In this document: positions 24,017-32,116 of the stretch, in pieces
How positions within the stretch are numbered: position 1 is the stretch's first letter
Layout of the letters: the number at the start of each line of letters is the position of its first letter
NCBI GenBank assembly: GCA_002316005.1
Contig: DCIM01000022.1
Location: forward strand, 1-37,838
DNA length: 37,838 nt
Direction of reading: 5' to 3'
DNA from: Prevotellaceae bacterium UBA1726
Lineage (GTDB): Bacteria; Bacteroidota; Bacteroidia; Bacteroidales; Bacteroidaceae
Program-made: the position numbers and the translations under genes
The notes under the pieces: model-generated
What the model was told of the DNA's origin: nothing
Database searches by the model: none
What the model saw: the letters and a program-made list of their open reading frames with translations, nothing else

Positions 24017-24050
24017 ATTGCCGTATTTTCGTTGTTTTTTAGTACTTTTG
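24017..24050 (+). promoter_or_regulatory. Promoter of typA
   Basis: TACTTTTG (24043-24050) fits the -7 box. ATTG (24017-24020) lies 22 bases upstream as a weak -33 box. Confidence 0.6.
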
Positions 24051-24110
24051 CATACAGTTTCGCGGAAAGCAATCCTTATTCCGCGAGAATAAGAAATCAC
24101 AAGATACAAG

Positions 24111-25913
24111 ATGCAGGATATTAGAAACATAGCAATTATTGCGCATGTCGACCACGGAAAGACAACTCTGGTCGATAAGATGTTGCTTGCTGGTAAACTC
24201 TTCCGCGCAAACCAGCAGACAGGTGAACTGATGCTCGACAACAACGATCTTGAGCGTGAGCGTGGAATCACCATTCTCTCGAAGAATGTGTCAATCAATT
24301 GGAAAGGAACAAAAATCAATATTATCGATACTCCTGGACACTCTGATTTCGGTGGCGAAGTGGAGCGCGTGCTCAATATGGCCGATGGTTGCATTCTCCT
24401 CGTAGATGCTTTTGAAGGTCCTATGCCACAGACTCGTTTCGTACTCCAGAAGGCACTTGAAATTGGATTGAAGCCTATTGTTGTTGTAAACAAGGTGGAC
24501 AAACCAAACTGCCGCCCTGAGGAGGTTTACGAAATGGTGTTCGATTTGATGTTCTCGCTTAACGCAACAGAAGATCAGTTGGATTTCCCAGTTGTCTACG
24601 GCTCGGCAAAGAACGGCTGGATGGGAGAGGATTATAACACTCCAACCGATAATATCGACTATCTGCTCGACAAGATTGTGGAGATTATTCCAGCCCCAAA
24701 TCAGTTGGAAGGTGAACCACAGATGCTCATTACATCACTCGATTTCTCGAACTATACAGGCCGTATTGCTGTAGGTCGTGTACATCGCGGAACATTGCGC
24801 GACGGAATGAATGTGAGCATTTGCCATCGCGATGGTTCTGTGGAGAAGACAAAGATTAAGGAACTGCATACCTTTGAAGGAATGGGCCATCAGAAGACAG
24901 AGAGCGTTGATTCAGGCGACATCTGTGCTGTAATTGGTCTTGAGCGTTTCGAGATTGGCGATACAATCTCTAATTTCGAAAATCCAGAGGCACTTCCACC
25001 AATCGCGATTGACGAACCAACAATGTCGATGCTCTTTACGATTAATGATTCGCCATTCTTTGGCAAGGAAGGAAAGTTCTGTACTTCGCGCCACATTAAT
25101 GACCGTCTTGTTCGCGAACTTGAGAAAAACCTCGCTCTTCGCGTTGAGCCTTTTGCTGATAGAACAGATGCGTGGATAGTAAGCGGCCGTGGTGTGCTTC
25201 ATCTTTCTGTGCTTATTGAGACAATGCGTCGTGAAGGCTATGAACTGATGGTAGGTCAGCCACAGGTAATCTATAAGGAGATTGATGGTCAAAAATGCGA
25301 GCCAATCGAAGAATTGACCATTAATGTTCCTGAGGAATTTGCCAGCAAGATGATTGATATGGTGACTCGTCGCAAAGGCGATCTTCTTTCAATGGAGAGT
25401 CAGGCAGAGCGAGTGAACATTGAGTTTGAGATTCCATCACGCGGTATTATCGGCCTTCGTACAAATGTGCTTACAGCTTCTCAGGGAGAGGCAATCATGG
25501 CACATCGCTTCAAGAGCTATCAGCCATTCAAGGGCGAGATTACTCGCAGAGTAAATGGCTCGATGGTGGCACTTGAGACTGGTACTGCTTTTGCTTACTC
25601 TATTGATAAACTCCAGGATCGCGGAAAGTTCTTCATTGACCCAGGTGAGGAGGTTTATGCAGGTGAGGTAGTAGGTGAGCATGTTCACGACAACGACCTT
25701 GTAATCAATGTAACAAAGGCAAAGCAGTTGACTAATGTCCGTGCTTCGGGTTCAGACGAAAAGGCTCGCATCATTCCAAAGATTATCATGAGTCTTGAGG
25801 AATGTCTTGAATACATCAAGGAAGACGAATATGTAGAGGTTACACCAAAGTCTATGCGTATGCGTAAAGTAATCCTCGACCATCTGGAGCGTAAGAGAGC
25901 AAACAAGGAATAA
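24111..25913 (+). CDS. typA: Ribosome-associated GTPase TypA/BipA
   Basis: TypA/BipA is a translational GTPase related to EF-G that helps 50S assembly and stress or cold growth. The 600-residue product has the P-loop AHVDHGKTT (about 11-19), switch I ERERGITI, DTPGHSDFGGEVER (about 74-87) and NKVDKP (about 128-133). These are followed by the beta-barrel domain and the EF-G-like domains III and V (GRGVLHLSVLIETMRREGYE; EIPSRGIIGLRT), and the TypA-specific C-terminal domain ending VILDHLERKRANKE. Its length is normal. It stands alone between a promoter and a terminator. Confidence 0.98.
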   Translation: MQDIRNIAIIAHVDHGKTTLVDKMLLAGKLFRANQQTGELMLDNNDLERERGITILSKNVSINWKGTKINIIDTPGHSDFGGEVERVLNMADGCILLVDAFEGPMPQTRFVLQKALEIGLKPIVVVNKVDKPNCRPEEVYEMVFDLMFSLNATEDQLDFPVVYGSAKNGWMGEDYNTPTDNIDYLLDKIVEIIPAPNQLEGEPQMLITSLDFSNYTGRIAVGRVHRGTLRDGMNVSICHRDGSVEKTKIKELHTFEGMGHQKTESVDSGDICAVIGLERFEIGDTISNFENPEALPPIAIDEPTMSMLFTINDSPFFGKEGKFCTSRHINDRLVRELEKNLALRVEPFADRTDAWIVSGRGVLHLSVLIETMRREGYELMVGQPQVIYKEIDGQKCEPIEELTINVPEEFASKMIDMVTRRKGDLLSMESQAERVNIEFEIPSRGIIGLRTNVLTASQGEAIMAHRFKSYQPFKGEITRRVNGSMVALETGTAFAYSIDKLQDRGKFFIDPGEEVYAGEVVGEHVHDNDLVINVTKAKQLTNVRASGSDEKARIIPKIIMSLEECLEYIKEDEYVEVTPKSMRMRKVILDHLERKRANKE

Positions 25914-25957
25914 TGCATTCCTGAACACCTCTTTCGTAGACTTACGATAAGAAATAA

Positions 25958-26000
25958 AAAGGCTTCTTGGGAATTTCTCGAGAAGTCTTTCTTGTTTTTT
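25958..26000 (+). terminator. Terminator of typA
   Basis: AAAGGCTTCT pairs with AGAAGTCTTT (one G-T wobble) and is followed by TTGTTTTTT. Confidence 0.8.
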
Positions 26001-26009
26001 ATTGGCTAT

Positions 26010-26029
26010 TTCTTGGTTATATCCAAGAA
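26010..26029. promoter_or_regulatory. Inverted repeat over the -33 region of the peptidase promoter
   Basis: TTCTTGG and CCAAGAA are a perfect 7-bp inverted repeat with a 6-base centre. The left arm contains the -33 CTTG box, so a bound dimer would block or alter transcription. Confidence 0.5.
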
Positions 26030-26043
26030 TTTATGTATCTTTG
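26012..26043 (+). promoter_or_regulatory. Promoter of the zinc peptidase gene
   Basis: CTTG (26012-26015) and TATCTTTG (26036-26043) are 20 bases apart, with one mismatch in the -33 box. Confidence 0.65.
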
Positions 26044-26081
26044 TCGGGAAGAATAATAAACAATCTAAAAAACAAATAATT

Positions 26082-26957
26082 ATGAAATTAGACGGAAGAC
26101 GTGAAAGTGACAATGTGGAAGATCGTCGTGGACAATCATCCTCTGTAGGTAAAATTGGTGGCCTTGGTATTGGCGGTATCATCATGGTTGGCCTTATGGC
26201 TTGGCTGACAGGTGGTGATCCTCTCTCAGCAATTATGGGAGCTGCTCAGGAACAAATGAGCGGACAGGTAGTTGAGCAAGGCGAGCACGAGTTCACTCAG
26301 GAAGAACAGGAACTGGCACAGTTCTCAAAGCAGATTCTTGCTGGTACTGAGGATGTGTGGACAGAAATCTTCGCACAGAACAATATGAAGTACGAGTGCC
26401 CTAAGATGGTGCTTTATACAGGTGGAACACAGACAGGTTGTGGTTACGGACAAGCAGCAATGGGTCCTTTCTATTGCTCAGGCGACCAGACTGTTTATAT
26501 CGACCTCTCGTTCTTCTCTTCAATGAAGAAATCGTTAGGCTCTGCAGGCGATTTTGCTTATGCCTATGTAATTGCTCACGAGGTGGGACATCATGTTCAG
26601 TATTTGCTTGGAACTTTGACAGAAGCACATAACAAGATGAGTCAGGTTAGCGAAAAGGAATCTAACCAGATTAGTGTGCGTCTTGAGCTTCAGGCCGACT
26701 ATTATGCTGGCGTTTGGGCACATCATGACAATAAGAACTTCCAGTCGCTTGAAGATGGCGATATAGAGGAAGGTCTTGAAATTGCTTCGCGTATTGGTGA
26801 TGACTATCTGCAGAAGAAGGCTCAAGGCTATGAAGTTCCAGAGTCGTTTAACCACGGACGCTCAGAATGGCGTGTTAAGTGGTTGAAGGCTGGTATCCAG
26901 AAGGGTGATCCTTCTTATGGACAAAAGACCTTCGAAGTTGCATACGGAGATTTCTAA
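26082..26957 (+). CDS. YpfJ-type neutral zinc metallopeptidase
   Basis: The 291-residue product begins MKLDGRRESDNVEDRRG, the typical start of the YpfJ/Zn_peptidase family. One transmembrane segment lies at about 26-42 (GIGGIIMVGLMAWLTGG). The domain outside the membrane has YCSGDQTVYIDLSFF, the zinc site HEVGHH (HExxH) at about 167, and a third ligand in ELQADYYAGVWA. The substrate of this family is unknown. An ATG 90 bases upstream is rejected because it falls in the terminator and promoter region. Confidence 0.93.
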   Translation: MKLDGRRESDNVEDRRGQSSSVGKIGGLGIGGIIMVGLMAWLTGGDPLSAIMGAAQEQMSGQVVEQGEHEFTQEEQELAQFSKQILAGTEDVWTEIFAQNNMKYECPKMVLYTGGTQTGCGYGQAAMGPFYCSGDQTVYIDLSFFSSMKKSLGSAGDFAYAYVIAHEVGHHVQYLLGTLTEAHNKMSQVSEKESNQISVRLELQADYYAGVWAHHDNKNFQSLEDGDIEEGLEIASRIGDDYLQKKAQGYEVPESFNHGRSEWRVKWLKAGIQKGDPSYGQKTFEVAYGDF

Positions 26958-26974
26958 TTGATTTTCACTTATAG

Positions 26975-27005
26975 CCCCCTAAATGAATTTTTAGGGGGTG
27001 TTTTG
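26975..27005 (+). terminator. Terminator between the peptidase and GH2 genes
   Basis: CCCCCTAAA pairs perfectly with TTTAGGGGG around a 6-base loop, followed by TGTTTTG. It ends about 22 bases before the GH2 ATG. Confidence 0.88.
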
Positions 27006-27027
27006 TCTTAAATAACTCATAATCAAC

Positions 27028-30000
27028 ATGAAAAGATTATCTTTATTGATGTTGTCGTTTGTGATGACTGCAGCTTGTTTTGCACAGATTGACACAAACA
27101 AGATGTACTCGCTTCATACTCCTGATGGTCTTACCCTTGATAATGGAGCAACAATGGACCTTGATGCTGGTCTTGTTCTTGCAAAATACAACGAGACATC
27201 CGCTTCGCAGGCTTGGAAAATCATACATGTGAAAGATGATATTTATCGTTTCATCAATGTTCATTCCCTTAGCGCCCTTGATAATGGCGATGGTCCTACA
27301 CAACATCCGGTAGTGCAATGGACTGACGACAAAGGCAATGAAAACCAGTTGTGGCGAATGATTAAGCGAGGAAGTGTGTATATTATCAAGAGTGTGCCTA
27401 CAGGTATGAATCTTGGTGCTCGCGACCGCCTTCAGCCAGGTGAACCAGTTTGGCAAGTAACAGCTAATGATGGTGCTGCTTCTCAACAATGGACATTGAA
27501 GGAGTCAAAAGTAAAGGCTGAGATAATAGTGCCAAAGACATCAAGTACTAATGACTGGGAAAACCAGCATATTCTGGGCATAAATAAGTTGGATGGTCAT
27601 GTGACATTTGTTCCATTTGCCTCGGAAGAAGAGATGAAATCCGATCCTGTTTATCGTCAGCCTTGGGCACGCACAAAGTCAAGCCGATATATGCTTTTGA
27701 ACGGAACATGGAAATTCAATTGGGTGAAGCAGCCAGAAGATCGTCCGGTAAACTTCTACAAGACAAACTATGATGTGTCGAAGTGGGATGAAATAACTGT
27801 TCCTTCTACACTTGAAATGTTGGGATATGGTACACCAATATATGTGAATGTCACTTATCCGTTCCTTAATAATCCTCCTTTCATTCAGTCGGTAAAAGGT
27901 TATACCAATGAAAAGGAACCAAATCCAGTTGGTTCTTATCGTCGTGATTTTACCTTACCACAGGATTGGAAAGGACAGAACATCTACATCCACTTTGATG
28001 GAGTATATAGTGCCTTTTATGTTTGGGTAAATGGAAAGAAGGTTGGCTATTCACAAGGTGCAAACAATGATTCGGAGTTTGATATTACAAAATATGTAAA
28101 GGCCGGCAAGAATACTGTAGCTGTTGAGGTTTATCGCCTTTCTGATGGCTCGTATCTTGAGGATCAAGACATGTTCCGCTTCTCGGGAATTCATCGTGAT
28201 GTTTATCTCGTAGCTCGTCCAAAGGTACATATCACAGATATTCATCTTAGTTCTGTTCTTAGCAATAACTTCAAGTCTGCTACGCTCATTGCTGATGTTA
28301 AGAGTAATGGTCGTGCAGAAGTTGTGGTTCGCGATAATGACGGAAAAGAAGTGGCTCGTGGTAATGGCGAATTGCAGATTAACGAATTGCAGACTTGGTC
28401 GGCTGAGCGCCCATATCTTTATAATGTTGATGTGAACCTCTATGATGAAACCGGCCGCCTTGTTGAGTGTACAACTCAACGGTTTGGATTCCGTCGTGTG
28501 GAGACTATTAATAATAAGGTGTATGTAAATGGCAAGCTCACATACTTTAAGGGAGCTGACCGCCACGACACACATCCTGTTTACGGAAAGTCAATTCCTG
28601 TAGAGTCGATGATTGAGGATATTCTCCTCTTTAAGCGTCACAACTTGAATACTGTCCGCACTTCTCATTATCCTAATGATCCAAAGATGTATGCCCTCTA
28701 TGATTATTATGGTATATATGTGATGGATGAGGCTGATCAGGAATGCCACGGTAATCACTCAATAACCAGAGACCCGGAATGGAAAGATGCTTTTGTTGAT
28801 AGAGGCGTCAGGATGGTAAGGCGTGATCGCAATCATCCTTCTGTAGTATTCTGGTCGTTGGGTAATGAGTCTGGACAGGGATGTAATATTCAAAGCGAAT
28901 ATGATGCAATAAAGGCGCTTGATAATACCCGACTCATTCATTATGAGGGACAGAATGATATTGCCGATATTGACTCTCGAATGTATCCTTCTGTTGATGA
29001 GATGAAACGCGTGGATAGAGAGAAGCGCAATAAGCCATTCTTCCTTTGTGAATATGCCCATGCAATGGGAAATGCAATAGGCAATCTTCGTGAGTATTGG
29101 GATTACATTGAGAATCAATCGGTTCGTCAGATTGGCGGCTGTATTTGGGACTGGGTAGATCAGGGAATTACTCCTAAGGGCTATCCAGAGGGATGGTTTG
29201 GTTTCGGCGGTTCGTTTGGTGATAAACCTAATGATAACGAGTTCTGCTTGAATGGTATTGTAACTCCCGACCGCAAAATAACACCAAAACTGCTTGAAGT
29301 TAAGTCTATCTATCAATATATCAAGATGAAACTCTCAGGCCACATTCTTATCCTTGACAACCGCTACGCAGATTACGATCTCAATGAATTCGCTTTGAAA
29401 TATGAGGTTGTAAAAGATGGCAAAGTTGTGAAGAGCGAAGTTCTTGACATTCCTTCTACTGGTCATCGTGAGAGTCAGCATATGACTTTGCCAATTGAGG
29501 AATATTGCAATACAGACGGCGAGTGCTTCCTTAATGTGGATATTTGCCTTAAGAAAGATGAGATTTGGGCAAATGCGGGTCATGTAGTTGCACAAGGCCA
29601 GTTCCAATTGAGTGAGGCTCCAAAGGCAGTTGTTGAGGCTAAGGGCAATGCTCCACGCGTATGGGATGAGAGTCGCCAGATACTCCATGTTGAGGCGGCA
29701 GGAACCAAGGTGGCATTTAATGAGAAGACTGGTCAGATGACTTCACTTGTCGTTGATGGCAAGGAGATGCTTCATATGATGCAAGGCCCTCGCTTCAATT
29801 GGTATCGCTCAATCTCGAACGATATCCGCAATCAGGATGAAACCAATATCAGATTGGGCGAATTCAAATATGAACAAACCGAAAACTCTGTGAAGGTTGC
29901 AACTGAGATGACAGCACAGGTTGGTAGGGAAGAAGTTGCTTATAATGTGAACTATGAGGTTCTTCCAGATGGCCGCATTGTTGTTGATGCTTCATTCAAT

Positions 30001-30489
30001 ATGTCGGGCGATCGTGCTTTGCCTCGTCTTGGACTTCAGCAGTTGCTTGCTCCAGAATTGGAGAATGTAGAATGGTATGGCCGAGGTCCTATAGAGAACT
30101 ATCAAGACAGAAAAGATGCGGCTCGTGTAGGCATCTGGAATACTACTGTTAATGGCATGCGAGAGGCTTATGTCCGCACTCAATCGATGGGCGAACGCAC
30201 AGATACACGCTGGTTGCAGATTACGGATAATGCTGGTCGTGGCCTTCGTTTCACAGCTCTTAATGGTACATTCGATTTCTCTTCACTCCATTATACAGAT
30301 CAGGACATCTGGAATGTGAAGTATGGCTATGATCTTGATAAAGTCCGCCGACCAGAAGTAGTCCTTACTCTTGATGCGGCTATGCGCGGAATAGGTAACG
30401 GAAGCTGTGGCCCTGGTCCTTTGAAGAAATACGAACTCGAAAACAATAAAACCTACACATATTCGTTTGTTATAGAGAAATCTAAATAA
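27028..30489 (+). CDS. GH2 beta-galactosidase with N-terminal ricin-type lectin domain
   Basis: This 1153-residue secreted enzyme of the LacZ group should release terminal beta-galactose in the periplasm or at the surface. The signal peptide ends at CFAQ (residue 20). Residues about 22-158 form a ricin-like beta-trefoil with three QxW motifs (QAW 61-63, QLW 107-109, QQW 153-155). GH2 sugar-binding and jelly-roll domains follow. The catalytic domain has acid/base Glu614 (WSLGNESGQG) and nucleophile Glu675 (LCEYAHAMGN). A C-terminal Bgal_small domain (RNQDETNIRLGEF; GRGPIENYQDRKDA) completes it. No promoter is visible between the upstream terminator and the start. Confidence 0.95.
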   Translation: MKRLSLLMLSFVMTAACFAQIDTNKMYSLHTPDGLTLDNGATMDLDAGLVLAKYNETSASQAWKIIHVKDDIYRFINVHSLSALDNGDGPTQHPVVQWTDDKGNENQLWRMIKRGSVYIIKSVPTGMNLGARDRLQPGEPVWQVTANDGAASQQWTLKESKVKAEIIVPKTSSTNDWENQHILGINKLDGHVTFVPFASEEEMKSDPVYRQPWARTKSSRYMLLNGTWKFNWVKQPEDRPVNFYKTNYDVSKWDEITVPSTLEMLGYGTPIYVNVTYPFLNNPPFIQSVKGYTNEKEPNPVGSYRRDFTLPQDWKGQNIYIHFDGVYSAFYVWVNGKKVGYSQGANNDSEFDITKYVKAGKNTVAVEVYRLSDGSYLEDQDMFRFSGIHRDVYLVARPKVHITDIHLSSVLSNNFKSATLIADVKSNGRAEVVVRDNDGKEVARGNGELQINELQTWSAERPYLYNVDVNLYDETGRLVECTTQRFGFRRVETINNKVYVNGKLTYFKGADRHDTHPVYGKSIPVESMIEDILLFKRHNLNTVRTSHYPNDPKMYALYDYYGIYVMDEADQECHGNHSITRDPEWKDAFVDRGVRMVRRDRNHPSVVFWSLGNESGQGCNIQSEYDAIKALDNTRLIHYEGQNDIADIDSRMYPSVDEMKRVDREKRNKPFFLCEYAHAMGNAIGNLREYWDYIENQSVRQIGGCIWDWVDQGITPKGYPEGWFGFGGSFGDKPNDNEFCLNGIVTPDRKITPKLLEVKSIYQYIKMKLSGHILILDNRYADYDLNEFALKYEVVKDGKVVKSEVLDIPSTGHRESQHMTLPIEEYCNTDGECFLNVDICLKKDEIWANAGHVVAQGQFQLSEAPKAVVEAKGNAPRVWDESRQILHVEAAGTKVAFNEKTGQMTSLVVDGKEMLHMMQGPRFNWYRSISNDIRNQDETNIRLGEFKYEQTENSVKVATEMTAQVGREEVAYNVNYEVLPDGRIVVDASFNMSGDRALPRLGLQQLLAPELENVEWYGRGPIENYQDRKDAARVGIWNTTVNGMREAYVRTQSMGERTDTRWLQITDNAGRGLRFTALNGTFDFSSLHYTDQDIWNVKYGYDLDKVRRPEVVLTLDAAMRGIGNGSCGPGPLKKYELENNKTYTYSFVIEKSK

Positions 30490-30499
30490 AGAAAGGAAT

Positions 30500-31231
30500 A
30501 TGAAGAAGATTGTTTTATTGATATTGTGCATTTTGTGCCTTGGTAATGCCTGGGCACAGAAGAGAGTAGGGCAGTTCTCGTTCATTCCACGTGTGGGGCT
30601 GAACCTGAGCAATTTAGGCAAAGCAGATGGTTTTGTCGTATATCCTACATCTCCGGGGGCTGGAACGGCGGATGCAAATCATTCAAAGACCCTTCCCGAT
30701 TTTATGATAGGTGGAGATGTGGAGTATCAGATTACATCGCCACTTGCTATCAGCCTTGGTGCTTTTTATTCGCGACAAGGATGTCGTTGGGCTGATGATT
30801 CTGAGTCATATACAGACAATGACAAGACCAAATGGACAAACAGCATTCAAGATCAGGCGATAAATCTGCAATATATTAATGTTCCTGTTTCAGCAAAACT
30901 CTATATCAATGATTTCTTTGCTGTTCATGCGGGAGTACAGGCAGGATTTCTCCTTGATGGTAGAGACAAGTTTGTTTCATCTGAATTGATGGAACCAAAA
31001 GAAGGCGACAAGACTTTCAAGAGTGAGAAATACAATGAAAAGATGCAAGATTTGAACTCTATTGTCTGGTCAATCCCTATTGGAGCATCACTCGAATATG
31101 AGAATGTGATTGTTGATGCTCGCTACAATATCCCTCTGTCGAGATTTTCGAATGAAAAGACGCACACAGATGGCTATGTTTCTACTGGCGGCAATAGAGT
31201 TTGGACAATAAGCGTTGGATATCGCTTCTAA
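30500..31231 (+). CDS. PorT-like outer-membrane beta-barrel protein
   Basis: The 243-residue product has a signal peptide (MKKIVLLILCILCLGNAWAQ). Alternating strands follow, typical of the PF13568-like barrel family in Bacteroidetes (FSFIPRVGLNLSNLG; VEYQITSPLAISLGAFYSRQGC; INLQYINVPVSAKLYI; FFAVHAGVQAGFLL; VIVDARYNIPLSRFS), and it ends in an aromatic residue (ISVGYRF). The role within the family varies and is unknown here. It begins 10 bases after the GH2 stop, so the two are co-transcribed. Confidence 0.85.
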   Translation: MKKIVLLILCILCLGNAWAQKRVGQFSFIPRVGLNLSNLGKADGFVVYPTSPGAGTADANHSKTLPDFMIGGDVEYQITSPLAISLGAFYSRQGCRWADDSESYTDNDKTKWTNSIQDQAINLQYINVPVSAKLYINDFFAVHAGVQAGFLLDGRDKFVSSELMEPKEGDKTFKSEKYNEKMQDLNSIVWSIPIGASLEYENVIVDARYNIPLSRFSNEKTHTDGYVSTGGNRVWTISVGYRF

Positions 31232-31238
31232 TAAAGAC

Positions 31239-31275
31239 GAAAGGAGAACCCCGACGGGCTCTCCTTTCTTTTTGT
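31239..31275 (+). terminator. Terminator of the GH2 operon
   Basis: GAAAGGAGA pairs with TCTCCTTTC, with an inner CCC/GGG stem around CGAC, and TTTTTG follows. Confidence 0.9.
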
Positions 31276-31324
31276 ATTTCCTAAACTTTGTGGAGTCAAA
31301 CGACTCTATAACTAAAAACTATTC

Positions 31325-31918
31325 TTATTCAGGGTCCTTTGCGAGAATGTAACGAGTTGGTATTTCGTTCTTCTTCTCATTTGCTATGCTATCTGTTGCT
31401 GCTACCTTGCCCTTTGCTGGTGAGTAAGCAGGAGCGTAGTAGTAATCATCATACCAGTAGCTACCGCCCCAGTTGTAATTATTGTAATTGCGGTTGTAAA
31501 CCTTTCTCAGTTCAAACTTCAATGGGTTGCCGTCATTGTCGTAGATATAACCCTCAAAGCGACTATTGTTGATGCGGAAATCAGATATTTCCTCATAACC
31601 GCCATCCTCGCGGAACCATACTCTGATTATTCTGTCGTGAACTTCCCAACGAATGTGATTAGCGATATAACTGCCACCTGCATAGTAGTCAACCCAGTAG
31701 CCATCGCCTTTTGTCGTGCGGAATGGGTCGCTATTGAAAGTGATTTCCGACTCTGTAGCCTTGTAGCTCTGTCCGCTCCACTCGTGATAAACATACATAT
31801 TACCAACCCAAGTTCCTTCGAGTGACATTCCGATTTCCTGATCCTCTGTACATGATGTCATCATCATTGCGCTTAAACCGACTATCGCGATTGTCAGCAT
31901 TGAGTAAATCTTTTTCAT
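31325..31918 (-). CDS. Lipoprotein of unknown function
   Basis: The 197-residue product has a lipoprotein signal (MKKIYSMLTIAIVGLSAMMMTSC) with the acylated cysteine at about 23. A beta-rich part follows that starts LEGTWVGNMYVY and may be lipocalin-like. A Tyr/Asn/Trp-rich stretch lies at about 143-165 (NRNYNNYNWGGSYWYDDYYY). No family is recognised. An ATG two codons upstream is also possible; MKK is preferred as the usual signal start. Confidence 0.75.
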   Translation of the reverse strand: MKKIYSMLTIAIVGLSAMMMTSCTEDQEIGMSLEGTWVGNMYVYHEWSGQSYKATESEITFNSDPFRTTKGDGYWVDYYAGGSYIANHIRWEVHDRIIRVWFREDGGYEEISDFRINNSRFEGYIYDNDGNPLKFELRKVYNRNYNNYNWGGSYWYDDYYYAPAYSPAKGKVAATDSIANEKKNEIPTRYILAKDPE

Positions 31919-31969
31919 ATCCATAAGTTTTTATTTGTTATTTACAACTGTTATCTAATTTTCTTGCTG

Positions 31970-32000
31970 CAAAGGTAGCGACTTTCGTGCAAACCGCAAA
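31970..32000 (-). promoter_or_regulatory. Promoter of the lipoprotein gene
   Basis: On the minus strand TTTG (32000-31997) and TACCTTTG (31977-31970) are 19 bases apart, an exact consensus fit. Confidence 0.75.
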
Positions 32001-32064
32001 ATAGTTTTCCCTAAACTGAAGGGGAATTTCCCTCTTTCTATGTAGGAAATTGACTATAAGCAAG

Positions 32065-32089
32065 AAAAAGACTGACCCGAAGGCCAGTC
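32065..32089 (-). terminator. Terminator of the nucleoside kinase gene
   Basis: On the minus strand GACTGGCC pairs with GGTCAGTC (one G-T wobble) around a TTCG tetraloop, followed by TTTTT. It lies 28 bases after the stop. Confidence 0.9.
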
Positions 32090-32116
32090 CTCTATATAAA
32101 TATAATAAGGTGGAGA

